The notes beneath the pieces are model-generated. The model had not been told where the DNA came from, made no database searches, and worked only from the letters and a program-made list of their open reading frames with translations. From the NCBI GenBank assembly GCA_024638355.1, contig JAHEKO010000001.1:4321-12538 (forward strand): a stretch of 8,218 nt of DNA, given 5' to 3'. Positions 1-5,989 of this stretch are shown in pieces. Source of the stretch: Acidobacteriota bacterium (GTDB lineage Bacteria; Acidobacteriota; Thermoanaerobaculia; Multivoradales; JAHEKO01). A program made the position numbers and the translations under genes. Within the stretch, counting starts at the first letter, position 1, and each line of letters starts with the position of its first letter.

Positions 1-290
1 GGTGCGCCGGTCATGATGCGCACGGCTGCATCGGGGGGCAGTTCGAAGCCGGGAGCGTCCCCGGCGGCGATGGTGCCGACCACCGGTCGCCGATCGCCGG
101 CCTCGACCGCGCCGCCGACCGCGTAGCCGTCCATCGCCGAGACGTCGCTCGCCGGGGCGTCCACGGTGGCCGCCAGGGGTGCGGCGAGCACGCGGCCGGC
201 GCCTTCCCGGCGCTCCACCCGCTCCGCCGGAAGCGGCGCGAGACCCTCCTCCAGCCGTCGCCAAGCGTCTCGGGGAGAGGTCAAACCCAT
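1..290 (-). CDS. moeA: Molybdopterin molybdenumtransferase MoeA, N-terminal part
   Basis: MoeA inserts molybdate into adenylylated molybdopterin, the last step of basic molybdenum cofactor synthesis, in the cytoplasm. Reading leftward from the ATG at 290-288, 97 residues are visible before the window edge cuts the gene; the family is usually about 400 residues. Family marks are seen directly: an N-terminal helix beginning MGLTSPRDAWRRL, the hallmark SAMDGYAV at residues 51-58, a G-T-I-A-A-G-D-A-P-G segment near residues 72-81, and RIMTGAP at residues 91-97. The start is supported by the family's usual N-terminus and by loss of homology upstream. Ribosome-binding sequence is poor: a GGAAG lies 13 bases upstream (308-304). 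The gene diverges from the DUF4388 gene at 371, sharing an 80-base intergenic region. An XdhC-like gene 2.4 kb away gives a loose molybdenum-cofactor context. Identification is firm; which MoeA paralogue it is cannot be told from this fragment. Confidence 0.93.
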   Translation of the reverse strand, partial: MGLTSPRDAWRRLEEGLAPLPAERVERREGAGRVLAAPLAATVDAPASDVSAMDGYAVGGAVEAGDRRPVVGTIAAGDAPGFELPPDAAVRIMTGA

Positions 291-343
291 TGTTTTTCAA
301 TCACTTCCGCTGTGTCCTTCTTCACTTCAGGCTACCGCCTCAA

Positions 344-352
344 TGCTATACT
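344..352 (+). promoter_or_regulatory. Extended -10 promoter element for the rightward gene series
   Basis: TGCTATACT matches the extended -10 consensus TGnTATAAT at all but one defined base, and stands out in an otherwise GC-rich region. No good -35 hexamer lies 16-18 bases upstream (324-329 is ACTTCA); TTCACT at 321-326 is closer to TTGACA but gives a 20-base spacer. Extended -10 promoters can work without a -35. Transcription would start near 358-360, only 11-13 bases before the GTG at 371. This is inferred from sequence only. Confidence 0.5.
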
Positions 353-354
353 GC

Positions 355-361
355 GGAAGAG
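355..361 (+). promoter_or_regulatory. Ribosome-binding site for the DUF4388 gene
   Basis: GGAAGAG lies nine bases before the GTG at 371 and favours this start over longer versions that would extend antisense into moeA. It also lies where the extended -10 at 344-352 would place the transcription start, so a transcript from that promoter might carry only part of it. Confidence 0.45.
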
Positions 362-370
362 ACTACGGAC

Positions 371-1150
371 GTGAGTCAGCGCTTCCATTTCAAGGCTTCA
401 CTGGCTGAGAGCACGCTACCCGAGATGCTCTCCTCGATCGAGCGGTTTCGCGTGCCCGGCGTCATCGAGGCGCGGAATGCCGACACCACGAAGCACGTTT
501 ACATCCGCGATGGCTTTGTCATACACGCGGCGTCGAGCGACCGCGCCGACTCCCTCGGCGAGTATCTGGTGCGCCAGGGCAGGCTCAGCGCGGACCAGTA
601 CCAGCGGGTCACGAAGGAGCTGCGCACCGCCAACGAGCGACTCGGCGTCCTGCTCCTCAAGCGCAAGCTGCTCACTCCCCACGAGGTTCGGAGCGCGATC
701 CGCGAGCACATCTCGGAGATCGTCTGGAGCCTCTTCTTCTGGCGCGAGGGCGAGGTGAGCTTCAGCGTCGGTGATTTCCACGGTCCGGAGATGGTGCAGA
801 TTCAGCTGCCGATGCGCGAGGTGATCGTTCGCGGGATCCGGGCAGCGCCGCAGGCGCGACCGCTGGTGAGCCGCCTCGGTCGCAAGGACACCGTCTTCGA
901 GGCGACCTTCGGATGGGAGGACCTGATCGAGCTCGGGCTCGACGGTGACGAGACGCGTATGCTGGAGCTGGTCGACGGCAAGCGGACACTGTACGATCTG
1001 TGCGCCGAGGGCCCGCTGGCGCCGGCGGAGAACGCCAAGCTGATCTACGCCTTCCAGGTGCTGCAGCTGGTGCGCCGTTCGGCGGCGTCGGCCGAGGCCG
1101 ATCCGCTCAAGGTCCAGCTCAAGAGCCAGGGCGAAGCGCGGGGCGCCTAG
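371..1150 (+). CDS. DUF4388 domain protein, possible signalling or motility adaptor
   Basis: A predicted cytoplasmic protein of 259 residues. Residues about 7-135 fit the DUF4388 pattern: a start with L-A-E-S-T-L-P-E-M-L, then V-P-G-V-I-E, then HVYIRDGFVIHAASSDRADS (42-61) followed by L-G-E-Y-L. Helical motifs L-G-V-L-L-L-K-R-K-L-L-T and EIVWSLFFWREGEVSFSVG (116-134) complete the domain. Residues about 140-237 form a second helical region with RMLELVDGKRTLYDL (197-211), a pattern often found after DUF4388. There is no signal peptide or membrane segment. DUF4388 is related to the PATAN domain found with receiver domains and in motility or differentiation regulators, but its biochemical role is not established. 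The GTG start at 371 is chosen because it is just before the conserved domain and has GGAAGAG upstream; the open frame runs back to 179, but that part is antisense to moeA. The gene is first in the rightward series, with 25 bases to the FmdB gene. Confidence 0.85.
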   Translation: MSQRFHFKASLAESTLPEMLSSIERFRVPGVIEARNADTTKHVYIRDGFVIHAASSDRADSLGEYLVRQGRLSADQYQRVTKELRTANERLGVLLLKRKLLTPHEVRSAIREHISEIVWSLFFWREGEVSFSVGDFHGPEMVQIQLPMREVIVRGIRAAPQARPLVSRLGRKDTVFEATFGWEDLIELGLDGDETRMLELVDGKRTLYDLCAEGPLAPAENAKLIYAFQVLQLVRRSAASAEADPLKVQLKSQGEARGA

Positions 1151-1175
1151 ACATCCGACCGGAAGCACAGCTGGA

Positions 1176-1463
1176 ATGCCGATCTACGAATACGAGTGCA
1201 ACGACTGCGGTCACCGGTCCGAGGCGATCCAGCGTCTGTCCGAGGACCCCTTGACCGAGTGCCTCGAATGCGGCGGCAAGATTCGCCGCCTGATCTCGGC
1301 GCCGGCCGTTCAGTTCAAAGGGAGCGGCTGGTACGTCACCGACTACGGCGGCCGCAAGGGGGAGACCCAAGGCGCGGAGGCCAAGAAGGAAACCCCATCG
1401 AAGAAGAGCGAGGGCAAGAGCGTGAGTTCCGCCGGTACGGCCGGCTCGAAGTCCGCCGAGTAG
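1176..1463 (+). CDS. FmdB family zinc ribbon protein
   Basis: A 95-residue protein with the typical FmdB N-terminus MPIYEYEC. Two CxxC pairs (C8/C11 and C29/C32) form a zinc ribbon, followed by LISAPAVQFKGSGWYVTDY (39-57), the hallmark end of the FmdB core. Residues 58-95 are a low-complexity tail rich in Lys, Glu, Ser, Gly and Ala, probably disordered; such tails vary in length in this family. The family is named after a gene in a formamidase cluster and called a putative regulatory protein, but its partner and function are not established. The ATG at 1176 has GGAAG at 1161-1165, ten bases upstream. It lies 25 bases after the DUF4388 gene, and its TAG stop overlaps the likely ribosome-binding AGGA of the following protease gene, supporting one transcript. 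Family call is firm; role is unknown. Confidence 0.92.
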   Translation: MPIYEYECNDCGHRSEAIQRLSEDPLTECLECGGKIRRLISAPAVQFKGSGWYVTDYGGRKGETQGAEAKKETPSKKSEGKSVSSAGTAGSKSAE

Positions 1464-1474
1464 GATTGCCCACG

Positions 1475-2710
1475 ATGAAGCGCTCGCACCCCGCTTGGAC
1501 GCTAGCCCTGCTCCTGGCCCTGTTCGCCGGCGCGGCCGGTGCGACCTCTTTCGTGATGGTCGCGGACGAGGCGCTGGTCGACGGTGCCGAGGTGATCGCG
1601 CAGGTCACGGTGGAGAGCGTCGAGCCGGCGCCGATCGCCGGACCGCCGGCCACCGACTACTTCGTGCAGATCGAACGCCTGCTCAAGGGCTACGTCACCG
1701 GCAGCACGATCGTCGTGCGGGTTCCGGGGGGCATCGGTCCCGACGGCATCGGCCTCCGCATCTGGGGCGCGCCCGAGTTTCGCGTGGGCGGCCGCACGCT
1801 GCTCTTCCTGGCGCCCCGCACCGACGGCACCTACGGGGTCCTTCACCTGATGCTGGGCGCGTTCTCGGAGCTCGAGGTCGGCGGCCGGCGGGTCGCGGCG
1901 AGATCGCTGGCGGAGGCGGTGGCGATGCCGTTCACCGGTGCGGACGAGCCGCTGAGGGACTTTGCCGGATTCGTCAATTGGATCACCGACAGAGCGGGCG
2001 GACTGAACCGGCCGATCGACTACTATCTCGACCCGGCGTTGGTCGACTTCCGGCCGCGGCGCGGAGATCGAGAGTTGCTCGAGGACCGCTGCACCCAGCT
2101 CAACTTCCGCTGGTCCGGCTTCGACCGCGACGAAGCGTTCAAGTGGAGCTTCGACGGCGGCGGCGTCGACGGCCGCGGCGGCGGGCGCGGCGCCTTCCTG
2201 CGCGCTCGCCGGATCTGGAAGCGGGTGTCGGCGGGCGCGGTGCGCTTCCAGAATGCCGGAGCCGTTCGCGGCCGCGCGGCTTTCGACGGCTTCGACGGCG
2301 TCAATCTGCTGGCCTTCGACGATCCGCGGGGCGACATCGCTGGACGGTTCAGCTGCAGCTCGGGCGGCGTCCTGTCGCTGACCGGTGTCTGGTTCGACAA
2401 CGGCCGCGGGCAGTCGTGCGAGCGCGTCGGGACCGGGCACAAGGGAAGTCACGCAGGACGGCCGTATCTCGAGATCCTCGGCGCCGACATCCTGGTCAAC
2501 GATGGCGCCGCCTGCCTGCTGGCGGAGGATGCGACGCTCACCGCCCGCATCTTCGCGCACGAGCTGGGGCATTCGCTCGGCCTGGCTCACGCGGCCGACC
2601 CGCGGGCCATCATGTTCGGTGAAGTCTCGGAAGCGTCCGCCCCGGAGCGGCTCGAGGCGACGGAGGTGAGCGCCCTCGGCGGGCTCTACGACTCGCCGCC
2701 GAGCAGGTGA
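1475..2710 (+). CDS. Secreted metzincin (matrixin-like) zinc metalloprotease
   Basis: A 411-residue exported protein. Residues 1-23 are a signal peptide: K-R near the start, a Leu/Ala-rich core, and cleavage after A-G-A at 21-23. No lipobox cysteine is seen, so it should be released to periplasm or outside. Residues about 24-150 form an N-terminal domain with ERLLKGYVTGSTIVVRVPGG (64-83), then a glycine-rich turn, G-A-P-E-F and TLLFLAP; I know this pattern from bacterial secreted proteins but cannot name a family. The catalytic domain covers about 200-400, ending in HELGHSLGLAH (362-372), the HExxHxxGxxH zinc site with Glu363 as catalytic base, and Met380 in AIMFG as the Met-turn. WKRVSAGAVRFQNAG and DGVNLLAFDDP fit the matrixin fold. 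A Gly/Arg-rich patch (about 227-238) sits inside the domain. No cysteine-switch propeptide motif is seen. ATG 1475 has AGGA at 1462-1465, nine bases upstream. It sits 11 bases after fmdB and one base before the XdhC-like gene. Substrate is unknown. Confidence 0.82.
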   Translation: MKRSHPAWTLALLLALFAGAAGATSFVMVADEALVDGAEVIAQVTVESVEPAPIAGPPATDYFVQIERLLKGYVTGSTIVVRVPGGIGPDGIGLRIWGAPEFRVGGRTLLFLAPRTDGTYGVLHLMLGAFSELEVGGRRVAARSLAEAVAMPFTGADEPLRDFAGFVNWITDRAGGLNRPIDYYLDPALVDFRPRRGDRELLEDRCTQLNFRWSGFDRDEAFKWSFDGGGVDGRGGGRGAFLRARRIWKRVSAGAVRFQNAGAVRGRAAFDGFDGVNLLAFDDPRGDIAGRFSCSSGGVLSLTGVWFDNGRGQSCERVGTGHKGSHAGRPYLEILGADILVNDGAACLLAEDATLTARIFAHELGHSLGLAHAADPRAIMFGEVSEASAPERLEATEVSALGGLYDSPPSR

Positions 2711-2711
2711 C

Positions 2712-3569
2712 GTGCCGCTTCCGACTCCCGACCAGGTCCTGATCGACGCCGGCCGGGCGGTGCGCAGGCACGGCCGGGCGGCGCTCTGTCAGATCGTGCG
2801 AGCCGACGGCTCGACCCCGGGGAAGGTCGGCTGGAAGCTGGTGGTGTCGCCCGCGGGCGAGTGCCGTGGCAATCTGGGCGGCGGCGCCTTCGAAGCGCTG
2901 GTGATCTCCGACGCGCGCGCGAAGCTCGCCGACCCGTCGCCGGAGCCGGAGGTGAAGCGCTACTATCTGACCGAGGAGGCGACGCGGGGCGAAGCGACCG
3001 GCATGGTCTGCGGCGGCCTGGTCGAAGTGCTGATCGAGGTGATGATGAAGGCGCCGTTGCTGGTGATCTGCGGTGGGGGTCCGGTCGGGCAAGCGGTCGC
3101 CCACGCCGCCGCGCTCTGCGGCTTCGACCTGCGGGTGGTGGAGGATCGCGAGGAGTATCTGCGGCCGGAGCTCTTCCCGTCCGGCACCTCCCTGGTCGAG
3201 GTGACGCGCGATTTCGAGGCCGACCTCCTGGAGGACTCCGAGCGGCAGCAGTTCGCGGTCGTCGTCACCCGCTGCTGGGAGACCGACCTCGCCGCGCTCG
3301 CCGCGGTCCTCAGGCAGCGCCCGCCGGGGCTCGCCTACCTGGGACTGATGGGCAGCGAGCGCAAGGTGGAGCGCGTCCGCTCGACTCTCGCCGAGCGCGG
3401 TCTCGACCTCGGCGGGGTGAAGCTCCATGCCCCGATCGGGATGCCGATCGGCGGCGATACCCCGGCGGAGATCGCGATATCGATCCTGGCGGAGATCATC
3501 GCCTGCCGCAGCGGTGCCGCCGCCTCGTCGCGCAGCCCGCTCACCTCCGAGAGCTTCGTCGGCCGCTGA
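2712..3569 (+). CDS. XdhC/CoxI family protein (molybdenum cofactor insertion for hydroxylases)
   Basis: XdhC binds molybdenum cofactor, protects it during sulfuration and helps load it into xanthine dehydrogenase-type enzymes. The 285-residue product has both family domains. The N-terminal XdhC_CoxI part shows DGSTPGKVGWKLVVS (32-46), G-N-L-G-G-G-A-F-E (53-61), and the conserved cysteine in GMVCGGLVEV (97-106, Cys100), which in studied XdhC is linked to cofactor binding. The C-terminal Rossmann part has LVICGGGPVGQAVAHAAA (117-134), Y-L-G-L-M-G-S-E-R-K (209-218), and HAPIGMPIGGDTPAEIAISI (239-258). The segment VVVTRCWETD (183-192) departs from the T-R-G-H-type motif I would expect. GTG 2712 starts one base after the protease stop, with only a weak AGG at 2705-2707. 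Its stop overlaps the ATG of the next gene (TGATG), so translation is probably coupled. No hydroxylase subunit is in the window; a related NAD-binding role cannot be excluded. Confidence 0.88.
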   Translation: MPLPTPDQVLIDAGRAVRRHGRAALCQIVRADGSTPGKVGWKLVVSPAGECRGNLGGGAFEALVISDARAKLADPSPEPEVKRYYLTEEATRGEATGMVCGGLVEVLIEVMMKAPLLVICGGGPVGQAVAHAAALCGFDLRVVEDREEYLRPELFPSGTSLVEVTRDFEADLLEDSERQQFAVVVTRCWETDLAALAAVLRQRPPGLAYLGLMGSERKVERVRSTLAERGLDLGGVKLHAPIGMPIGGDTPAEIAISILAEIIACRSGAAASSRSPLTSESFVGR

Positions 3570-4513
3570 TGAGCTCGCCTTGGAAGTGCTTCACGGTCTC
3601 GGGAGAGATCGGCTCGGGCAAGAGCAGCGTTGCCCGCCTGCTCGCCGAGCGCACCGGCGCCGAATTCCATTCGACCGGAGGGATGCAGCGCCGGTTGGCG
3701 CGCGGGCGGCGGCTCAGCACCCTCGAGATGAACCTGCTGTCCGAGACCGAGCCGACGATCGATCAGCAGATCGACGGTTTCACCCGTGAGCTGGCCGCCT
3801 CCGGCCGCGACGTCGTCATCGACTCACGACTGGCGTGGCATTTCGTACCACAGGCGCTCAAGGTCTTCCTGCGCGTCGATACCCGGGAGGCCGTCGCGCG
3901 GGTGCTCGGTGACCGGTCCAGGCACGGCGAGGCCGAAGCCTACAGCGGCCGTCAGGATGCGGTGCGAGACATCCTCGCGCGCCAGGAAAGCGAGCGCCGG
4001 AGGTTCCTCAGCACCTATGGCGTCGATCTCTTCCGCTGGTCGAACTACGACCTGGTGATCGAGACCTCCGAGATCCCGGCAGCGCGGGTCGTGGAGCTGA
4101 TCCTCGGCCATCGCCCCCAAGAGCCCCCCACGACGCGATTCTGGCTCGCGCCCCGGTCGCTCTATCCGACCGGGGAGCTGGAAGCCGACGCGGAGTCGAA
4201 GAGCGACTCGCTGCTGGAGTCGATGCGCGAGCGGGGGTTCGACGAAGGGGTGCCGCTGCGAATCGCGGCCGCTCACGACCGCAGCCTCTACCTGCTCGAC
4301 GGCCATCGCCGGCTGAGCGCGGCTCTTCGGCTGGGACTGCCGGTCGTGCCCTGCCGGCTGGTCGGGCAGGACGACGACGAGATCGCCCCGAATCTGAGCG
4401 TCGTCGATCTCGTCGCGAGCCGGGTGTCGAGCGCTTCGCTCCGCGCCTGGGAGCGAGCCCACGATTTCCGCTTCACGTCCTATCCCGAAGGACTCGCCTC
4501 AGCCGATGCCTGA
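3569..4513 (+). CDS. Archaeal-type CMP-kinase-like P-loop domain fused to a ParB/Srx-like domain
   Basis: A 314-residue, probably cytoplasmic protein with two domains. Residues about 6-178 resemble type 2 (archaeal) cytidylate kinase. The Walker A is GEIGSGKS (12-19); then comes HSTGGMQ (34-40), TIDQQID (63-69), V-I-D-S-R-L-A-W (83-90), and the closing signature ESERRRFLSTYGVDL (140-154) with N-Y-D-L-V-I-E-T-S (159-167). All core motifs appear intact, so a nucleotide kinase activity is plausible. Residues about 190-270 resemble the ParB N-terminal/sulfiredoxin fold: a F-W-L-A-P-R-S-L-Y-P strand, the helix SLLESMRERGF (214-224), and LLDGHRRLSAALRLGLPVVP (242-261), the ParB box-like nucleotide-binding motif. 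Relatives of this fold bind or use CTP (ParB) or ATP (SerK serine kinase, sulfiredoxin). The remaining 45 residues are too short for the ParB DNA-binding and dimer domains, so a partition role is unlikely. The start ATG overlaps the XdhC-like stop (TGATG). Substrate and pathway are unknown. Confidence 0.75.
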   Translation: MSSPWKCFTVSGEIGSGKSSVARLLAERTGAEFHSTGGMQRRLARGRRLSTLEMNLLSETEPTIDQQIDGFTRELAASGRDVVIDSRLAWHFVPQALKVFLRVDTREAVARVLGDRSRHGEAEAYSGRQDAVRDILARQESERRRFLSTYGVDLFRWSNYDLVIETSEIPAARVVELILGHRPQEPPTTRFWLAPRSLYPTGELEADAESKSDSLLESMRERGFDEGVPLRIAAAHDRSLYLLDGHRRLSAALRLGLPVVPCRLVGQDDDEIAPNLSVVDLVASRVSSASLRAWERAHDFRFTSYPEGLASADA

Positions 4514-4515
4514 GC

Positions 4516-4539
4516 CCCGGGTCGCTGCGGGCGACCGGG
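4516..4539. terminator. GC-rich hairpin between convergent genes, possible terminator
   Basis: GGTCGC (4520-4525) pairs with GCGACC (4531-4536) around a five-base TGCGG loop. Beyond a bulged G at 4519, CCC (4516-4518) pairs with GGG (4537-4539), giving nine pairs. It fills much of the 35-base gap between the stop codons of the fusion gene and pilR, a usual place for a shared terminator. Neither strand has a T-tract after the stem, so intrinsic termination would be weak. It may instead act with Rho, protect RNA ends, or be chance in GC-rich DNA. Confidence 0.35.
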
Positions 4540-4548
4540 CGCGGAGCG

Positions 4549-5988
4549 TCAGGAGTGCGCCGCGCGCGCGTCGACGGTCTCCGGCTCGTCCTCGCTCTGG
4601 ACGTCGCCGGTGAGGCCGAGCTTCTTGGCGTAGTAGCGGAACGAGCGGAAGCTGATGCCGAGCAGCTCGGCGGCCTGGGTCTGCACGCCGCGGCTGCGGT
4701 CGAGCGCCTCGCGCATCAGCTGGCGGCGGATGTTCTCCAGGTAGTCTTCGAGGTCGAGGCCCTCGGCCGGAAGGTCGATCGTCGTGACGCGATCCGATCT
4801 GCCGTAGAGCACCTGGGTGGGAACGTCGTCGGTGGTCAGAACGTCGCCTGCACAGAGGGCCAGGGCGCGCTCGATGACGTTCTCCAGCTCGCGTACGTTG
4901 CCCGGCCACGGGTACGCCTCGAGCTGGCGCATGACGTTCACCGAGACTCGCTTGGGCTCGATACCCAGCTCCTCGCTGTACTTCTTGATGAAGTGATCGA
5001 CCAGGATCGGGATGTCGTCGCGGCGCTCGCGGAGGGCGGGCAGGCGGATCGGAATCACGTTGATCCGGTAGTAGAGGTCCTCGCGGAAGGTCCCGAGCTG
5101 GATCTGCTCCTGCAGGTTCTGGTTGGTCGCCGCGATGATGCGGACATCCACCGGCTCCTCCTTGTGGCCGCCGACTCGTCGCACCTTCTTCTCCTGCAGC
5201 GCCCGCAGGAGCTTCACCTGCATGGAAGGGGCCATCTCTCCGATCTCGTCGAGCAGCAGCGTGCCGCCGCTCGCCTCGCGAAAGAGCCCCTTCTTGTCGC
5301 GCACGGCGCCGGTAAAGGCCCCCCTCTCGTGGCCGAACAGCTCGCTCTCGAGCAGCGTCTCGGGAAGGGCGCCGCAGTTCACCGACAGGAAGCGCCGGTT
5401 CGAGCGCTGACTGGCGTAGTGGACCGCGCGGGCGATCAGCTCCTTGCCGGTGCCGCTCTCACCCTCCAGCAGCACGGTCGAGTTGGTGACCGCGACGCGC
5501 TCGATCAGCGAGAAGATCTCCTGCATCCGGCGGCTGCGGCCGATGATGTTCGCGAAGCCGTACTTCTGCTCGAGCTCCTTGCGCAGGTAGACGTTCTCGT
5601 CGACCAGCTCGGTCTTCTCGAGCGCCTTCTGGATGACGACCTTGAGCTCCTCGACGTCGAACGGCTTCGAGACGTAGTGGTAGGCGCCCAGCCGCATCGC
5701 CTCGATGGCCGACTTGGTCGAGGTGTAGGCCGTCATCATGATGACCGACGCGCGTGCGTCGGCTTCCTTGATCTCCTGCAACAGGTCGAGCCCGTTCCCG
5801 TCGGGCATCATGATGTCGCACAGAATCAAGTCGAAGCTGCGGCTGCCCAGCCGCCCCCGGGCCTCGGTCATCGAGCCCGCCGAGGTCACCGCGTAGCCTT
5901 CTTCCTCCAGCAGAAGCTGGAGAAACTCGATCATGCTGGCCTCGTCGTCGACGATCAGGATGCTGCGTTTCATCTGAGTGCCTGCCAT
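4549..5988 (-). CDS. pilR: Sigma-54-dependent response regulator PilR
   Basis: PilR is the response regulator that, once phosphorylated by PilS, activates sigma-54 transcription of the pilin gene. The 479-residue product has all three NtrC-family parts. Receiver (7-125): acidic D14/D15, phospho-acceptor D58 in LILCDIMMPDGNG, T86 and K108. AAA+ domain (about 138-380): IIGRSRRMQEIF, Walker A GESGTGKE (176-183), the sigma-54 contact loop GAFTGA (223-228), Walker B L-L-L-D-E (244-248), and WPGNVREL (361-368). Fis-type HTH (about 420-460): QAAELLGISFRSFRYYAKKL. Residues 460-479 form a short acidic tail. Start choice: ATG 5988 has AGAGG six bases upstream and begins one base after the pilS stop; ATG 5973, nearer the receiver, is the alternative, and ATG 6015 lies inside pilS. 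No receiver or ATPase key residue is missing. The name PilR rests on the adjacent pilS and pilC; on sequence alone it could be another NtrC-type regulator. Confidence 0.9.
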   Translation of the reverse strand: MAGTQMKRSILIVDDEASMIEFLQLLLEEEGYAVTSAGSMTEARGRLGSRSFDLILCDIMMPDGNGLDLLQEIKEADARASVIMMTAYTSTKSAIEAMRLGAYHYVSKPFDVEELKVVIQKALEKTELVDENVYLRKELEQKYGFANIIGRSRRMQEIFSLIERVAVTNSTVLLEGESGTGKELIARAVHYASQRSNRRFLSVNCGALPETLLESELFGHERGAFTGAVRDKKGLFREASGGTLLLDEIGEMAPSMQVKLLRALQEKKVRRVGGHKEEPVDVRIIAATNQNLQEQIQLGTFREDLYYRINVIPIRLPALRERRDDIPILVDHFIKKYSEELGIEPKRVSVNVMRQLEAYPWPGNVRELENVIERALALCAGDVLTTDDVPTQVLYGRSDRVTTIDLPAEGLDLEDYLENIRRQLMREALDRSRGVQTQAAELLGISFRSFRYYAKKLGLTGDVQSEDEPETVDARAAHS

Positions 5989-5989
5989 T

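Noticed and set aside
179..370. In-frame extension of the DUF4388 gene by 64 residues upstream of GTG 371
   Set aside because: Most of it is antisense to the clear MoeA coding sequence at 1-290, has Pro/Arg/Ala-rich content with no domain, and would cross the extended -10 box.
1196..1474. Extension of the protease frame through the FmdB gene
   Set aside because: It overlaps the FmdB gene out of frame, and a signal peptide begins at ATG 1475 with its own ribosome-binding site.
2150..2200. GGC-rich run as a tandem repeat or recombination site
   Set aside because: It is in frame and encodes a Gly/Arg-rich loop of the protease, with irregular units and no flanking direct repeats.
1502..2590. 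362-residue open frame on the minus strand
   Set aside because: It is antisense to the protease, which has a signal peptide and an intact zinc site; the antisense product shows no domain.
2861..3568. Upstream extension of the kinase-ParB/Srx frame
   Set aside because: It overlaps the well-supported XdhC-like gene in another frame, is Arg/Gly-rich, and the kinase fold begins right after ATG 3569.
4337..4513. Chromosome partition (ParB) or parS-type locus
   Set aside because: Only the nucleotide-binding ParB/Srx-like domain is present. There is no helix-turn-helix domain, no ParA neighbour and no parS-like palindrome was seen.
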